From: DATMXT01 sp963662765
GTDB taxonomy: Bacteria > Bacillota > Clostridia > Oscillospirales > Feifaniaceae
Reading direction: 5' to 3'
Assembly (NCBI GenBank): GCA_963662765.2
Contig: CAXXUP010000004.1
Location: forward strand, 62,001 to 126,000
DNA: 64,000 nucleotides
Made by a program: the position numbers and the translations under genes. The notes below the pieces were generated by a model that worked only from the letters and a program-made list of their open reading frames with translations, was not told the DNA's origin and made no database searches. Positions within the stretch are counted from its first letter, which is position 1. The number at the start of each line of letters is the position of its first letter. Below, in pieces: positions 50,508 to 59,596 of this stretch.

Positions 50508-51341
50508 ATGGCAATGAAGAAATACAGCCCCACCTCGCCCGGCCGCAGAACCATGACGGTCTCTACCTTTGAAGGACTGTCCAAGGTCAAGCCGGAAAGG
50601 GACCTGCTTGATAAAAACGTCAAGCACGCCGGCCGCAACAGCTACGGCCGTATAACGGTCCGCCACCAGGGCGGCGGCAATCGGCAAAAGTACCGCGTTA
50701 TCGACTTCAAGCGGGACAAGGCCAACATGCCGGGCGTCGTTGAGACACTGGAGTACGATCCGAACCGCACCGCCTACATCGCACTCGTGAAATACGAGGA
50801 CGATGAGAAGCGGTATATCATCGCTCCCAATGGCCTGGCGGTCGGCGATACGGTCCTCTCGAGCGAGAAGGCCGACATCAAACCCGGCAACTGCCTGCCG
50901 ATTTCCGCCATTCCGGTCGGCACCATCATCAGCTGCGTTGAGATGTATCCCGGCAAGGGCGCCCAGCTCGTGCGCTCGGCCGGCAACGCGGCTCAGCTCA
51001 TGGCCAAAGAAGGTAAATACGCCCAAGTACGCCTGCCATCCGGCGAAGTCCGGCTCATCCCCATGGAGTGCAAAGCTGTCATCGGCCAGGTCGGCAACAT
51101 CGACCATGAGAACATGTCGATCGGTAAGGCCGGCCGTAAACGCCACATGGGTATCCGTCCCACCGTCCGCGGATCTGCCATGAACCCGGTCGACCATCCG
51201 CATGGCGGCGGCGAAGGCCGTTCGCCGATCGGCCAGCCCAGCCCGATGACCCCGTGGGGCAAGCCGACGCTCGGGTATAAGACCCGCTCCAAGAAGAATC
51301 AGAGCGACAAGTTCATTGTTAAGCGCAGGGGCGGAAAGTGA
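50508..51341 (+). CDS. rplB: 50S ribosomal protein L2
   Basis: A 277-residue protein close to the peptidyl-transferase centre. KKYSPTSPGRRTMTV, ALVKYEDDEKRYIIAP and MNPVDHPHGGGEGRSPIG (conserved catalytic-centre His region) are present. The RBS is AAAGGAGG. Confidence 0.98.
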   Translation: MAMKKYSPTSPGRRTMTVSTFEGLSKVKPERDLLDKNVKHAGRNSYGRITVRHQGGGNRQKYRVIDFKRDKANMPGVVETLEYDPNRTAYIALVKYEDDEKRYIIAPNGLAVGDTVLSSEKADIKPGNCLPISAIPVGTIISCVEMYPGKGAQLVRSAGNAAQLMAKEGKYAQVRLPSGEVRLIPMECKAVIGQVGNIDHENMSIGKAGRKRHMGIRPTVRGSAMNPVDHPHGGGEGRSPIGQPSPMTPWGKPTLGYKTRSKKNQSDKFIVKRRGGK

Positions 51342-51362
51342 TTGAAAGGAGGGGCATGAAAA

Positions 51363-51644
51363 ATGAGCAGAAGCATTAAGAAGGGCCCGTTTGTAGAGGC
51401 CGCTTTACTGAAGCGTATCAGGGAGATGAATGCAGCCGGCGAAAAGCGCGTGCTTCGCACCTGGTCGAGAGCTTCCACGATATTCCCCGACTTTGTCGGA
51501 CACACCATTGCCGTTCACGACGGCCGCAAGCACGTTCCGGTCTATGTGACCGAGGACATGGTCGGCCACAAGCTCGGCGAATTCGCCCCAACCCGTACTT
51601 TCCGCGGTCACGCCGGAACCAAGTCGTCGACCGGCGGAAAGTAA
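51363..51644 (+). CDS. rpsS: 30S ribosomal protein S19
   Basis: A 93-residue head protein contacting S13 and the A-site tRNA. SRSIKKGPFVEAALLKRI and FAPTRTFRGHAG are typical. Confidence 0.98.
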   Translation: MSRSIKKGPFVEAALLKRIREMNAAGEKRVLRTWSRASTIFPDFVGHTIAVHDGRKHVPVYVTEDMVGHKLGEFAPTRTFRGHAGTKSSTGGK

Positions 51645-51665
51645 CCTTGAAAGGAGGAAAACGAA

Positions 51666-52001
51666 GTGGAAGCAAAAGCAAGTGTAGTCTATGTCCGCAT
51701 CGCCCCCCGCAAGGTTAAGGTGGTGCTCGATCTCATTCGGGGAAAAGATCTTGAAATGGCAACCGCCATTGTCAGGAATACCCCCAAGGTCGCATGCGAG
51801 CCGCTCGCAAAGCTGCTCAAGTCTGCGGCCGCCAATGCAGAGAACAACTTCAATATGAATAAGGACGCGCTTTACGTCGCGGAAGCTTATGTCGGCCCCG
51901 GCCCCATCCTGAAGCGGATCATGCCGCGTGCACAGGGCAGAGCGTTTCATATTTACAAGCGGTCGTCCCACATCACGGTCGTTCTCAAAGAGAAGGAGTA
52001 A
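51666..52001 (+). CDS. rplV: 50S ribosomal protein L22
   Basis: A 111-residue protein lining the exit tunnel; its beta-hairpin (GPGPILKRIMPRAQGRAFHI) is where macrolide-resistance changes arise. The start is GTG 51666 after AAAGGAGG. Confidence 0.98.
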   Translation: MEAKASVVYVRIAPRKVKVVLDLIRGKDLEMATAIVRNTPKVACEPLAKLLKSAAANAENNFNMNKDALYVAEAYVGPGPILKRIMPRAQGRAFHIYKRSSHITVVLKEKE

Positions 52002-52015
52002 AGGAGGTATCTTAG

Positions 52016-52690
52016 ATGGGTCAGAAGGTCAATCCCCACGGTTTTAGGCTTGGCGTCATTAAAAACTGGGATTCCCGGTGGTTTGTGTCGGACGACAAGT
52101 TCGGCGATCTCGTCGTGGAAGACAACAAAATAAGAAAGTATCTTAAGAAGACCCTGTACGCGGCCGGCGTTCCCAACATCGAAATTGAACGGGTCGGCGG
52201 AAGGGTCAAGGTTATGCTGCACTGCGCAAAGCCCGGCATGGTCATCGGCAAGGGTGGTCAGGATATCGACAAGCTCCGCCTCTCCATTGAGAAAATGACC
52301 GGTAAGCCTGTCCTGCTTGACATCGTCGAGGTCCGCAACCCCGATCTCAACGCTCAGCTGGTGGCCGAGAACATCGCCGCACAGCTCGAGAAGCGCACAT
52401 CCTTCCGCAGAGCCATGAAAATGGCCATCGGCCGTGCCATGAAGCTGGGCGCCCGCGGCATCAAAACGCAGGTTTCCGGACGTCTTGGCGGTGCCGAAAT
52501 TGCCCGCACCGAACACTATCACGAGGGTACCATCCCGCTCCAGACGCTGCGGGCCGATATCGACTATGGATTTGCTGAAGCTGCCACCACTTACGGACGC
52601 ATCGGTGTCAAAGTGTGGCTCTACCGCGGCGAGGTTCTTCCCGCCGTTCGCCGTCCGGCCTCTGTCAAGAAGGAAGGGGGCAGCAACTAA
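52016..52690 (+). CDS. rpsC: 30S ribosomal protein S3
   Basis: A 224-residue protein at the mRNA entry site with helicase activity. It has the KH domain (MVIGKGGQDIDKLRLSIEK) and GARGIKTQVSGRLGGAEIAR. The stop overlaps the rplP start by 1 nt. Confidence 0.98.
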   Translation: MGQKVNPHGFRLGVIKNWDSRWFVSDDKFGDLVVEDNKIRKYLKKTLYAAGVPNIEIERVGGRVKVMLHCAKPGMVIGKGGQDIDKLRLSIEKMTGKPVLLDIVEVRNPDLNAQLVAENIAAQLEKRTSFRRAMKMAIGRAMKLGARGIKTQVSGRLGGAEIARTEHYHEGTIPLQTLRADIDYGFAEAATTYGRIGVKVWLYRGEVLPAVRRPASVKKEGGSN

Positions 52691-53124
52691 TGTTAATGCC
52701 AAAGCGTGTAAAATACAGGAAGGTCTTCCGCGGCCGTATGAGGGGTAAAGCCACTCGCGGCAACGTGATCTGCCAAGGCGAGTATGGCCTTGTGGCCATG
52801 GAGCCCTCGTGGGTCACCGCCAATCAGATCGAAGCCGCCCGTGTCGCCCTGACGAGATTTACTCGCCGCTCGGGACAGGTGTGGATCAAGATTTTCCCCG
52901 ATAAGCCGGTGACTCAGAAGCCGGCCGAGACCCGCATGGGGAGCGGCAAGGGCTCTCCCGAGTACTGGGTGGCCGTTGTCAAGCCGGGCCGCGTTCTCTT
53001 TGAGATGGGCGGCATTTCAGAGGAGGAAGCGCGCGAGGCAATGCGCCTTGCCATGCATAAGCTCCCCCTCAAGTGCAAGTTTGCAAAGCGCGAGGAGCTA
53101 AGCAAGGAGGTTGAGTCCCAGTGA
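52690..53124 (+). CDS. rplP: 50S ribosomal protein L16
   Basis: A 144-residue protein at the A site and central protuberance. MLMPKRVKYRKVFRGRM opens it, and TRMGSGKGSPEYWVAVVKPG is the conserved loop. The ATG at 52690 overlaps the rpsC stop. A longer upstream frame has no support. Confidence 0.98.
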   Translation: MLMPKRVKYRKVFRGRMRGKATRGNVICQGEYGLVAMEPSWVTANQIEAARVALTRFTRRSGQVWIKIFPDKPVTQKPAETRMGSGKGSPEYWVAVVKPGRVLFEMGGISEEEAREAMRLAMHKLPLKCKFAKREELSKEVESQ

Positions 53125-53318
53125 CAATCAAAGAAGTCAGAGAACTGAGCTCTACCGAGCTCCAGAGCAGGCTCAAGGATTCCAAGAATGAGCTCATGAA
53201 CCTGCGGTTCCAGCACGCCGTCAAGCAGCTCGACAATCCGGGCCGCATCGTTGAGGTCAGAAGAACCATCGCTCGCCTCATGACGGTCATCCGTGAAAAC
53301 GAACTGAAGAAGGCGTAA
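53121..53318 (+). CDS. rpmC: 50S ribosomal protein L29
   Basis: A 65-residue coiled helical protein at the tunnel exit (LSSTELQSRLKDSKNELMNLRFQ in pieces, NPGRIVEVRRTIARLMT). The start is GTG 53121, overlapping the rplP stop (GTGA). Confidence 0.97.
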   Translation: MTIKEVRELSSTELQSRLKDSKNELMNLRFQHAVKQLDNPGRIVEVRRTIARLMTVIRENELKKA

Positions 53319-53335
53319 GGGGAGGGTATGATATA

Positions 53336-53593
53336 ATGAGCGAAAGAGCTTTTCGTAAAACGCGCACCGGCGTGGTCGTTTCGGACAAGATGGATAAGAC
53401 GATCGTCGTCGCCATTGAAACCCGCGTGGCCCACCCGCTGTACAAGAAGATCGTCAAGCGCACCTACAAACTTAAGGCACACGACGAGAACAACGAGTGC
53501 GGCATAGGCGATAAGGTCGTTGTCATGGAGACGCGGCCGCTGTCCAAGGAAAAAAGATGGCGTCTTGTCAAGATCGTTGAGAAGGCGAAATAG
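53336..53593 (+). CDS. rpsQ: 30S ribosomal protein S17
   Basis: An 85-residue OB-fold protein binding 16S rRNA early in assembly (RKTRTGVVVSDKMDKTIVVA, GDKVVVMETRPLSKEKRWRL). Confidence 0.98.
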   Translation: MSERAFRKTRTGVVVSDKMDKTIVVAIETRVAHPLYKKIVKRTYKLKAHDENNECGIGDKVVVMETRPLSKEKRWRLVKIVEKAK

Positions 53594-53634
53594 TATGCGG
53601 CCGACAAAGCAGGCCGATTCAAGGAGGAAACGCC

Positions 53635-54003
53635 ATGATTCAAATGCAGACCCTGATGAAGGTCGCGGATAACACAGGGGCCAAAGAGCTCATGTGCATC
53701 CGGGTACTTGGCGGCACCGGTCGCAAGTACGCCGGCATCGGCGATGTCGTCGTGGCTTCGGTTAAAAAGGCCGCACCTGGCGGCATGGTCAAGAAGGGCG
53801 AAGTCGTTCGCTGCGTCATCGTGCGCACCGCGAAAGGCACCCAGCGCCCCGACGGATCCTATGTCCGCTTCGACGAGAACGCCGCAGTCATCATTAAGGA
53901 AGACAAAAACCCCCGTGGCACCCGTATTTTTGGGCCGGTGGCCCGCGAGCTCCGCGACAAGGATTACATGAAAATCCTGTCGCTGGCGCCCGAAGTGCTG
54001 TAA
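53635..54003 (+). CDS. rplN: 50S ribosomal protein L14
   Basis: A 122-residue protein at the subunit interface (MIQMQTLMKVADNTGAKELM, RGTRIFGPVARELRDKDYMK). The RBS is AAGGAGG. First gene of the classical spc segment; no separate promoter is apparent. Confidence 0.98.
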   Translation: MIQMQTLMKVADNTGAKELMCIRVLGGTGRKYAGIGDVVVASVKKAAPGGMVKKGEVVRCVIVRTAKGTQRPDGSYVRFDENAAVIIKEDKNPRGTRIFGPVARELRDKDYMKILSLAPEVL

Positions 54004-54020
54004 GGGAGGGCGTAGCAATA

Positions 54021-54338
54021 ATGATTAAAAAAGTTCATGTCAAGACCGGAGACACCGTTTATATCGTTTCCGGCAAAGATAAGGGTAAGACCGGCAAGGT
54101 CCTCGCAGTCGCTCCCAAGGAGGGCAAGGTCATTGTCGAGGGTGTCAACATCATGACAAAGCATGTCAAGCCCCGCAAGCAGGGCGAAGCCGGCGGCATC
54201 ATCAAGGCCGAGGGCGCGATGTATGCCTCCAAGGTCATGCTCTACTGCACCAAGTGCAACAAAGCCACCCGTGTGGGTCATAAGATTACGGGCGATAAGA
54301 AAGAACGCGTCTGCAAACACTGCGGCGCGACACTGTAA
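54021..54338 (+). CDS. rplX: 50S ribosomal protein L24
   Basis: A 105-residue KOW protein that starts 50S assembly (GDTVYIVSGKDKGKTGKVL). Its C-terminus carries a four-Cys zinc-ribbon (CTKCNK, CKHCG), a known variant in Clostridia. Confidence 0.98.
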   Translation: MIKKVHVKTGDTVYIVSGKDKGKTGKVLAVAPKEGKVIVEGVNIMTKHVKPRKQGEAGGIIKAEGAMYASKVMLYCTKCNKATRVGHKITGDKKERVCKHCGATL

Positions 54339-54353
54339 AGGAGGGGACGAGAT

Positions 54354-54893
54354 ATGGCAAGACTAAAAGAAACATACGTCAAGGAGATCGCCCCCTCGCT
54401 CATGAAGAAGTTTGCGTACAAGAGCCCGATGCAGATCCCGAAGATCGATAAGATCGTGGTCAATGTCGGCTGTGGTGACGCAAAGGACAACGTCAAAGCG
54501 GTTGAGGCGATCGTCAAAGACGTCGCCACCATCACAGGCCAGCAGCCGGTCGTGGTCAAAGCCCGCAAGTCGGTGGCAAACTTCAAACTGCGTGAGGGTA
54601 TGCCGGTCGGCGTCTGCGTGACGCTGCGCGGCGACCGCATGTACGAGTTCATGGACAGACTTTTCAACGTGGCGCTGCCCCGCGTGCGCGACTTCCGCGG
54701 AATTAAGGCTACCGGCTTTGACGGCCGCGGCAACTACTCCTTTGGACTTAAGGAGCAGCTCATCTTCCCCGAGATCGAGTACGACAAGGTCGAAACCATT
54801 CGCGGCATGGACATCGCCTTCGTGACGACTGCCCAGACCGATGAGGAAGCCCGCGAGCTGCTGACCCTGTTCGGCGCTCCGTTCGCCAAGTAA
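54354..54893 (+). CDS. rplE: 50S ribosomal protein L5
   Basis: A 179-residue 5S-rRNA-binding protein contacting the P-site tRNA. IDKIVVNVGCGDAKDN, LRGDRMYEFMDRLFNVALPRVRDF (in pieces) and GMDIAFVTTAQTDEEARELL are typical. Confidence 0.98.
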   Translation: MARLKETYVKEIAPSLMKKFAYKSPMQIPKIDKIVVNVGCGDAKDNVKAVEAIVKDVATITGQQPVVVKARKSVANFKLREGMPVGVCVTLRGDRMYEFMDRLFNVALPRVRDFRGIKATGFDGRGNYSFGLKEQLIFPEIEYDKVETIRGMDIAFVTTAQTDEEARELLTLFGAPFAK

Positions 54894-54909
54894 GAAGGAG
54901 GAGACAGAT

Positions 54910-55095
54910 TTGGCCAAGACATCGATAAAGCTCAAGCAGCAGAGGGAACCCAAATACTCCACCCGCGCCTACAACCGCTGCAAGATCTGCGGAAGACCGC
55001 ATGCATATCTTCGCAAGTACGGCGTCTGCCGTATTTGCTTCCGCGAACTGGCCTACAAGGGACAGATTCCGGGCATTAGGAAGGCCAGCTGGTAA
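54910..55095 (+). CDS. rpsZ: 30S ribosomal protein S14, zinc type
   Basis: A 61-residue zinc-binding form with CKICGRPH and CRICFRELA. The start is TTG 54910 with AAGGAGGAG upstream. Confidence 0.97.
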   Translation: MAKTSIKLKQQREPKYSTRAYNRCKICGRPHAYLRKYGVCRICFRELAYKGQIPGIRKASW

Positions 55096-55133
55096 GCTGA
55101 TCTCCAAAGTGATCTATTAGGAGGAATTTAAGA

Positions 55134-55532
55134 ATGCAGACAACCGACGCAGTTGCCGATATGCTGACTCGCATTCGTAATGCGAGTTCCGCCCGGCATG
55201 ACACGGTCGAAGTACCTGCTTCCAAGTTAAAGGCGTCCATCGCCTCGATACTGCTGGATGAGGGGTATATCAAGAACTTCGAGGTAAATGAGGACGACCG
55301 TCAGGGCGTCATCAAGATTACGCTCAAGTATGGCAAGGGCAAAATCCCTGCCATTACAACCATCAAACGCATTTCAACGCCCGGCCTTCGGGTCTACTCG
55401 TCCTGCGACGAGATGCCCAAAGTCATTCGCGGCCTTGGAATCGCAATTGTATCCACGAGCAAGGGCGTTGTCACAGACCGTAAAGCCCGCGAGCTCAACG
55501 TCGGCGGCGAGATTCTCGCCTATGTGTGGTAA
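55134..55532 (+). CDS. rpsH: 30S ribosomal protein S8
   Basis: A 132-residue central-domain protein (DAVADMLTRIRNASSARHD, GIAIVSTSKGVVTDRKAREL). In E. coli it is the spc repressor. Confidence 0.98.
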   Translation: MQTTDAVADMLTRIRNASSARHDTVEVPASKLKASIASILLDEGYIKNFEVNEDDRQGVIKITLKYGKGKIPAITTIKRISTPGLRVYSSCDEMPKVIRGLGIAIVSTSKGVVTDRKARELNVGGEILAYVW

Positions 55533-55544
55533 GGGGGGCTCGAC

Positions 55545-56099
55545 ATGTCAAGAATTGGTAAAATGCCTATTAAGATCCCGGCCGGCGTGGAGTTTACACT
55601 CGACGGCAGCCGTGTGACCGCGAATGGCCCCAAGGGAACCCTTGCAATGAATGTCCATCCGGACATGATCGTCAACGTGGAAGAGGGCGTCATCCTGGTG
55701 ACCCGCCCCTCCGACGATAAAGAACACCGTGCGCTTCACGGACTGACCCGCGCCCTGCTGCACAACATGGTTGAGGGCGTGTCCAAGGGATTTGCCAAGA
55801 CGCTGGAGGTCAACGGCGTCGGCTACCGCGCGCAAAAGCAGGGCAAGCAGCTCGTCATGAACCTCGGGTACTCACACCAGGTTTTGGTCGACGAGATCGA
55901 CGGTATCACGATTGACGTTCCGGCGCCCAACAAGATCATCATCAGCGGCCCGGATAAGCAAAAAGTCGGCCAGTTTGCCGCAAATGTCCGCGAGTGGCGT
56001 CCGCCGGAGCCCTACAAGGGCAAGGGAATCAAGTATTCCGACGAGATCGTCCGCCGCAAGGATGGCAAGGCCGGCAAGGGCGCCAAAGGCAAGGGTTAA
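55545..56099 (+). CDS. rplF: 50S ribosomal protein L6
   Basis: A 184-residue protein near the factor-binding site (SRIGKMPIKIPAGVEFTLDG, VNGVGYRAQKQGKQLVMNLG, PPEPYKGKGIKYSDE). Confidence 0.98.
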   Translation: MSRIGKMPIKIPAGVEFTLDGSRVTANGPKGTLAMNVHPDMIVNVEEGVILVTRPSDDKEHRALHGLTRALLHNMVEGVSKGFAKTLEVNGVGYRAQKQGKQLVMNLGYSHQVLVDEIDGITIDVPAPNKIIISGPDKQKVGQFAANVREWRPPEPYKGKGIKYSDEIVRRKDGKAGKGAKGKG

Positions 56100-56116
56100 G
56101 GAAAGGAGAGAGGGAC

Positions 56117-56476
56117 ATGATTAAGCGCAAGGACAGCAACGAGGTTCGCAGGCGCCGTCACAGACGTATTCGCGGAAAAGTTACCGGAACGACCGTACGG
56201 CCACGCCTGTGCGTTTACCGTTCGCTCAAGAATATATATGCTCAGATCATCGACGACGTGACGGGCAAAACGCTCGTCGCCGCCTCCTCCTTAGATAAGG
56301 ACTTCGACACTTACGGCGGCAACAAAGACGCCGCGAAGATCGTCGGAGAGGCCGTCGCAAAGAAAGCCATTGATAAGGGCATTACTGAGGTCGTTTTTGA
56401 CCGCGGCGGCTACCTGTATCACGGGCGCGTTAAAGAACTTGCCGACGGCGCCCGCGCTGCCGGACTCAAGTTCTAA
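56117..56476 (+). CDS. rplR: 50S ribosomal protein L18
   Basis: A 119-residue 5S-rRNA-binding protein (RRRRHRRIRGKVTGTTVRPRL, VFDRGGYLYHGRVKELADGAR). ATG 56117 follows GAAAGGAGAG; an open frame upstream lies within rplF and is not part of it. Confidence 0.97.
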   Translation: MIKRKDSNEVRRRRHRRIRGKVTGTTVRPRLCVYRSLKNIYAQIIDDVTGKTLVAASSLDKDFDTYGGNKDAAKIVGEAVAKKAIDKGITEVVFDRGGYLYHGRVKELADGARAAGLKF

Positions 56477-56495
56477 GGGGAGGAGAATAGAAGGC

Positions 56496-57008
56496 ATGGC
56501 AAGAAACGATACACGCAATGATTCATCCGGGTCCGACCTGAAAGAGAAGGTCGTAGCCATTAACCGCGTGTCCAAAACCGTCAAGGGCGGCCGTATATTC
56601 AAGTTTGCCGCTATCGTCGTTGTCGGCGATCAAAACGGCAATGTCGGCTGCGGTCTCGGAAAGGCCTCCGAAGTTCCGGACGCCATCCGAAAGGGCATCG
56701 AGGACGCCAAGAAGAACATGGTCAAAATTTCCCTCAAGGGCACCACGATTCCCCACGAGGTGATTGGCAAATTCGGAGCCGGTGAGGTTCTGCTGAAGCC
56801 CGCCGCCCCCGGTACCGGCGTCATCGCCGGCGGCCCGGTGCGCGCCATCGTCGAGATGGCCGGCATCAAGGATATTCGTACGAAGTCGCTGCGCTCAAAC
56901 AATCCGCGCAATGTGGTCAACGCCACGCTGCAGGGTCTGATGTCGCTGCGCGACGCTTCGCAGATAGCCGCGATCCGCGGCAAGGACGTGGCTGAGATCC
57001 ACGCATAA
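56496..57008 (+). CDS. rpsE: 30S ribosomal protein S5
   Basis: A 170-residue protein affecting decoding accuracy (KEKVVAINRVSKTVKGGRIF, GAGEVLLKPAAPGTGVIAGG). The N-terminal 15 residues are polar and variable. ATG 56496 follows GGGGAGGAG. Confidence 0.97.
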   Translation: MARNDTRNDSSGSDLKEKVVAINRVSKTVKGGRIFKFAAIVVVGDQNGNVGCGLGKASEVPDAIRKGIEDAKKNMVKISLKGTTIPHEVIGKFGAGEVLLKPAAPGTGVIAGGPVRAIVEMAGIKDIRTKSLRSNNPRNVVNATLQGLMSLRDASQIAAIRGKDVAEIHA

Positions 57009-57023
57009 CGGGAGGGTATTGAC

Positions 57024-57203
57024 ATGGCTGAAAACACACTCACAATTAAGCTGGTCAAATCCCTGAACGGTCGGAATAAGAAGCACATCGGGACTGCCAA
57101 GTCCATGCGCCTCTCCCGCCCCGGGGATGTAACGATCCAGCCGGACAACGCCGCGACCAGAGGCAAGATTGCACAGATTTCTTATCTGGTAGAAGTGAAG
57201 TAA
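57024..57203 (+). CDS. rpmD: 50S ribosomal protein L30
   Basis: A 59-residue protein: LTIKLVKSLNGRNKKHIGT, MRLSRPGDVTIQPDN and the end QISYLVEVK are typical. The ATG follows GGGAGG. It lies in its usual place between rpsE and rplO. Confidence 0.97.
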   Translation: MAENTLTIKLVKSLNGRNKKHIGTAKSMRLSRPGDVTIQPDNAATRGKIAQISYLVEVK

Positions 57204-57225
57204 CGACCGAAGGAGGTGCAACGAT

Positions 57226-57672
57226 ATGAAACTCCACGAACTTTCTCCGCAGGAGGGCTCGTCCAAGGAGCCCAAGCGCAAGGGCCGCGGACTTGGAACC
57301 GGAAACGGCAAGACCGCGGGCAAGGGCCACAAGGGCCAGAAGGCCCGCTCCGGTGTCAAGCGCGCCGGATTTGAAGGCGGCCAGATGCCGCTTCAGCGTC
57401 GCCTGCCCAAGCGCGGATTTACCAACGACATGTTCCGCAAGACCTTTGCGGTTGTGTCGCTGTCCGATCTCGACACCTTCGAGGCCGGCTCGACCGTCAC
57501 GGTCGCCGCTCTCAAGGGAGCCGGCATGGTCAAGCAGACAAGGGACGGCGTCAAGGTCCTCGCGAACGGCGAATTGACCAAGAAGCTCGACGTCAAGCTC
57601 CAGGCCTACTCAGAAACAGCTAAGGCCAAAATTGAGGAGGCCGGCGGCAGTGCCGAGGTGGTAGCGTTATGA
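57226..57672 (+). CDS. rplO: 50S ribosomal protein L15
   Basis: A 148-residue protein (KLHELSPQEGSSKEPKRKGRG, KGHKGQKARSGVKR, FEGGQMPLQRRLPKRGF). It overlaps secY by 4 nt. Confidence 0.98.
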   Translation: MKLHELSPQEGSSKEPKRKGRGLGTGNGKTAGKGHKGQKARSGVKRAGFEGGQMPLQRRLPKRGFTNDMFRKTFAVVSLSDLDTFEAGSTVTVAALKGAGMVKQTRDGVKVLANGELTKKLDVKLQAYSETAKAKIEEAGGSAEVVAL

Positions 57673-58946
57673 TTGAGACCATCAGGAACGCATGGAAGGT
57701 AGCTGATCTGCGCAAACGCATCCTGTTCACCCTGATGATCATTGTATTGTTCCGTTTCGGTTCCAAAGTGCCGGTACCTTTCCTCGACGCCTCGGTGCTC
57801 CAGGCGTACATTGCGGCCAACAGCGGAACCATCTTTGGCTACATCGATATGCTGTCCGGCGGTGCCTTCTCGCAGGCTACGCTCTTCGCAATGTCGATCT
57901 CCCCGTATATCAACGCCTCCATCATTATCCAGCTCCTCACGGTGGGTATTCCCGCCCTTGAGAAGCTGGCCAAGGAGGGTGACGAAGGGCGCAAGAAGCT
58001 CACAAAGTACACCCGTATTCTGACCGTCGCACTTGGCATGATTCAGGGTTTCGGCATGTATGCCGTCTTAAAGCAGAGCAATGCCGTCAAACATGACAGC
58101 TGGTTTGTCGCCTGCGTCATCGTCGCTTCGTTTGCGGCCGGCACGGCGCTGCTCATGTGGCTGGCCGAGCAGGTTAACACCTATGGAATCGGCAACGGTA
58201 TCTCCATCATCCTGTTTTCGGGCATTGTGGCCAGACTTCCGCGCGCATTTTCAACCGTGTCCCAGAACCTCAAACTCGGAACGGTCCACCTGTGGTTGGT
58301 GCTCCTCATCGTAATCGTTGCGGTGGCGCTGGTCGCCCTTGTCGTCTGCGTCACGAACTCCGAGCGGCGTGTTCCGGTACAGTACGCCAAACGGGTCGTC
58401 GGCCGTAAGGTCTATGGTGGTCAAGCGTCGCACATCCCGATTAAAGTCAACGGCACAGGCGTTTTGCCGGTCATCTTTGCGCAGAGCTTCCTGTCGATTC
58501 CGGCCACCATCGCATCATTCTTCCCGACCCCGGCCGAGGGCAGTTTCATGGAGAGCTTCTTACACGGACTCCAATACACTTCCCCGGTCTATGCCTTTTT
58601 CTATGCGCTCTTCATCATCGGATTCTCCTTCTTCTACATCTCGATGACCTATAATCCCGTAGAGATCGCAAACAACCTCAAGAAGAACGGCGGCTTCATC
58701 CCGGGCATCCGTCCCGGTCGGCCGACATCCGATTTCATCGCCAAAATTCTGAGTAAGATCACCTTCTTCGGCTCCTTCTTCCTCGTCTTTATCGCCGTAC
58801 TGCCGATTTTGTGCTCGATTTTCCTGCCGGTCAACGTATCGTTGGGCGGCACGACCATCATCATCCTTGTCGGCGTCGCGCTTGAGACGGTCAAGCAAAT
58901 GGAGTCCATGATGCTCATGCGCCACTACAAGGGCTTCCTTGAGTAA
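57669..58946 (+). CDS. secY: Preprotein translocase subunit SecY
   Basis: A 425-residue channel subunit with 10 membrane helices. The plug helix and pore-ring residues lie near helices 1-2 and 7; ERRVPVQYAKRVVGRK is the cytoplasmic loop contacting SecA and the ribosome, and FFYISMTYNPVEIANNLKKNGGFIPGIRPG (in pieces) is the C-terminal loop. ATG 57669 overlaps the rplO stop (ATGA). Confidence 0.98.
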   Translation: MIETIRNAWKVADLRKRILFTLMIIVLFRFGSKVPVPFLDASVLQAYIAANSGTIFGYIDMLSGGAFSQATLFAMSISPYINASIIIQLLTVGIPALEKLAKEGDEGRKKLTKYTRILTVALGMIQGFGMYAVLKQSNAVKHDSWFVACVIVASFAAGTALLMWLAEQVNTYGIGNGISIILFSGIVARLPRAFSTVSQNLKLGTVHLWLVLLIVIVAVALVALVVCVTNSERRVPVQYAKRVVGRKVYGGQASHIPIKVNGTGVLPVIFAQSFLSIPATIASFFPTPAEGSFMESFLHGLQYTSPVYAFFYALFIIGFSFFYISMTYNPVEIANNLKKNGGFIPGIRPGRPTSDFIAKILSKITFFGSFFLVFIAVLPILCSIFLPVNVSLGGTTIIILVGVALETVKQMESMMLMRHYKGFLE

Positions 58947-58957
58947 GGGGTGATGAA

Positions 58958-59596
58958 ATGAACATCATTTTACTCGGAGCTCCAGGAGCCGGCAAGGGAA
59001 CCCAGGCCACGATTTTAAGTGAAAAGTTCGGGGTCCCCACCATCTCCACCGGAAACCTGCTGCGGGCTGCCGTTGCGGCAGGCACTGCAGCCGGGCTCGA
59101 GGCCAAGTCCTACATGGACAAAGGCGCCTTAGTGCCGGACGAGACCGTCGTTGCGGTGCTCAAAGACCGCATTGCCGAGTCTGACTGCAAAAACGGCTTT
59201 ATTCTGGACGGATTTCCCCGCACGATTCCCCAGGCGCAGACGCTTGAACGCCTCGGGGTGAAAATTGATCTGGCCATCTCCATTGAGGCGGCCGACGATC
59301 TCATCGTCAAACGCCTTTCGGGGCGTCGGACCTGTCTCAAGTGCGGTGCCACATTCCATGTCGACAACGCCCCTTCCAAGGCGGGCGACAAGTGCGACAA
59401 GTGCGGGGAGCCGCTCGTAATCAGGGCCGACGATGCGCCCGAGACCATTCTAAAACGCCTCGCCACATTCCATCAGCAGACTGAGCCGCTCAAGGATTTC
59501 TACGCAGCCATGGGTGTTTTGAAGCTGGTGGACACCATAGGCATCGAGGAGACTACGAAGGCAATTCTTCATCTCCTCGAGGAGGCAGGCAAGTGA
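58958..59596 (+). CDS. adk: Adenylate kinase, zinc-lid type
   Basis: A 212-residue enzyme (ATP + AMP to 2 ADP). The P-loop is GAPGAGKGTQA, the AMP site includes STGNLLR and DGFPRTIPQAQ, and the lid has a four-Cys zinc ribbon (CLKCGATFH, CDKCGEPL), the Gram-positive form. It overlaps map by 4 nt. Confidence 0.98.
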   Translation: MNIILLGAPGAGKGTQATILSEKFGVPTISTGNLLRAAVAAGTAAGLEAKSYMDKGALVPDETVVAVLKDRIAESDCKNGFILDGFPRTIPQAQTLERLGVKIDLAISIEAADDLIVKRLSGRRTCLKCGATFHVDNAPSKAGDKCDKCGEPLVIRADDAPETILKRLATFHQQTEPLKDFYAAMGVLKLVDTIGIEETTKAILHLLEEAGK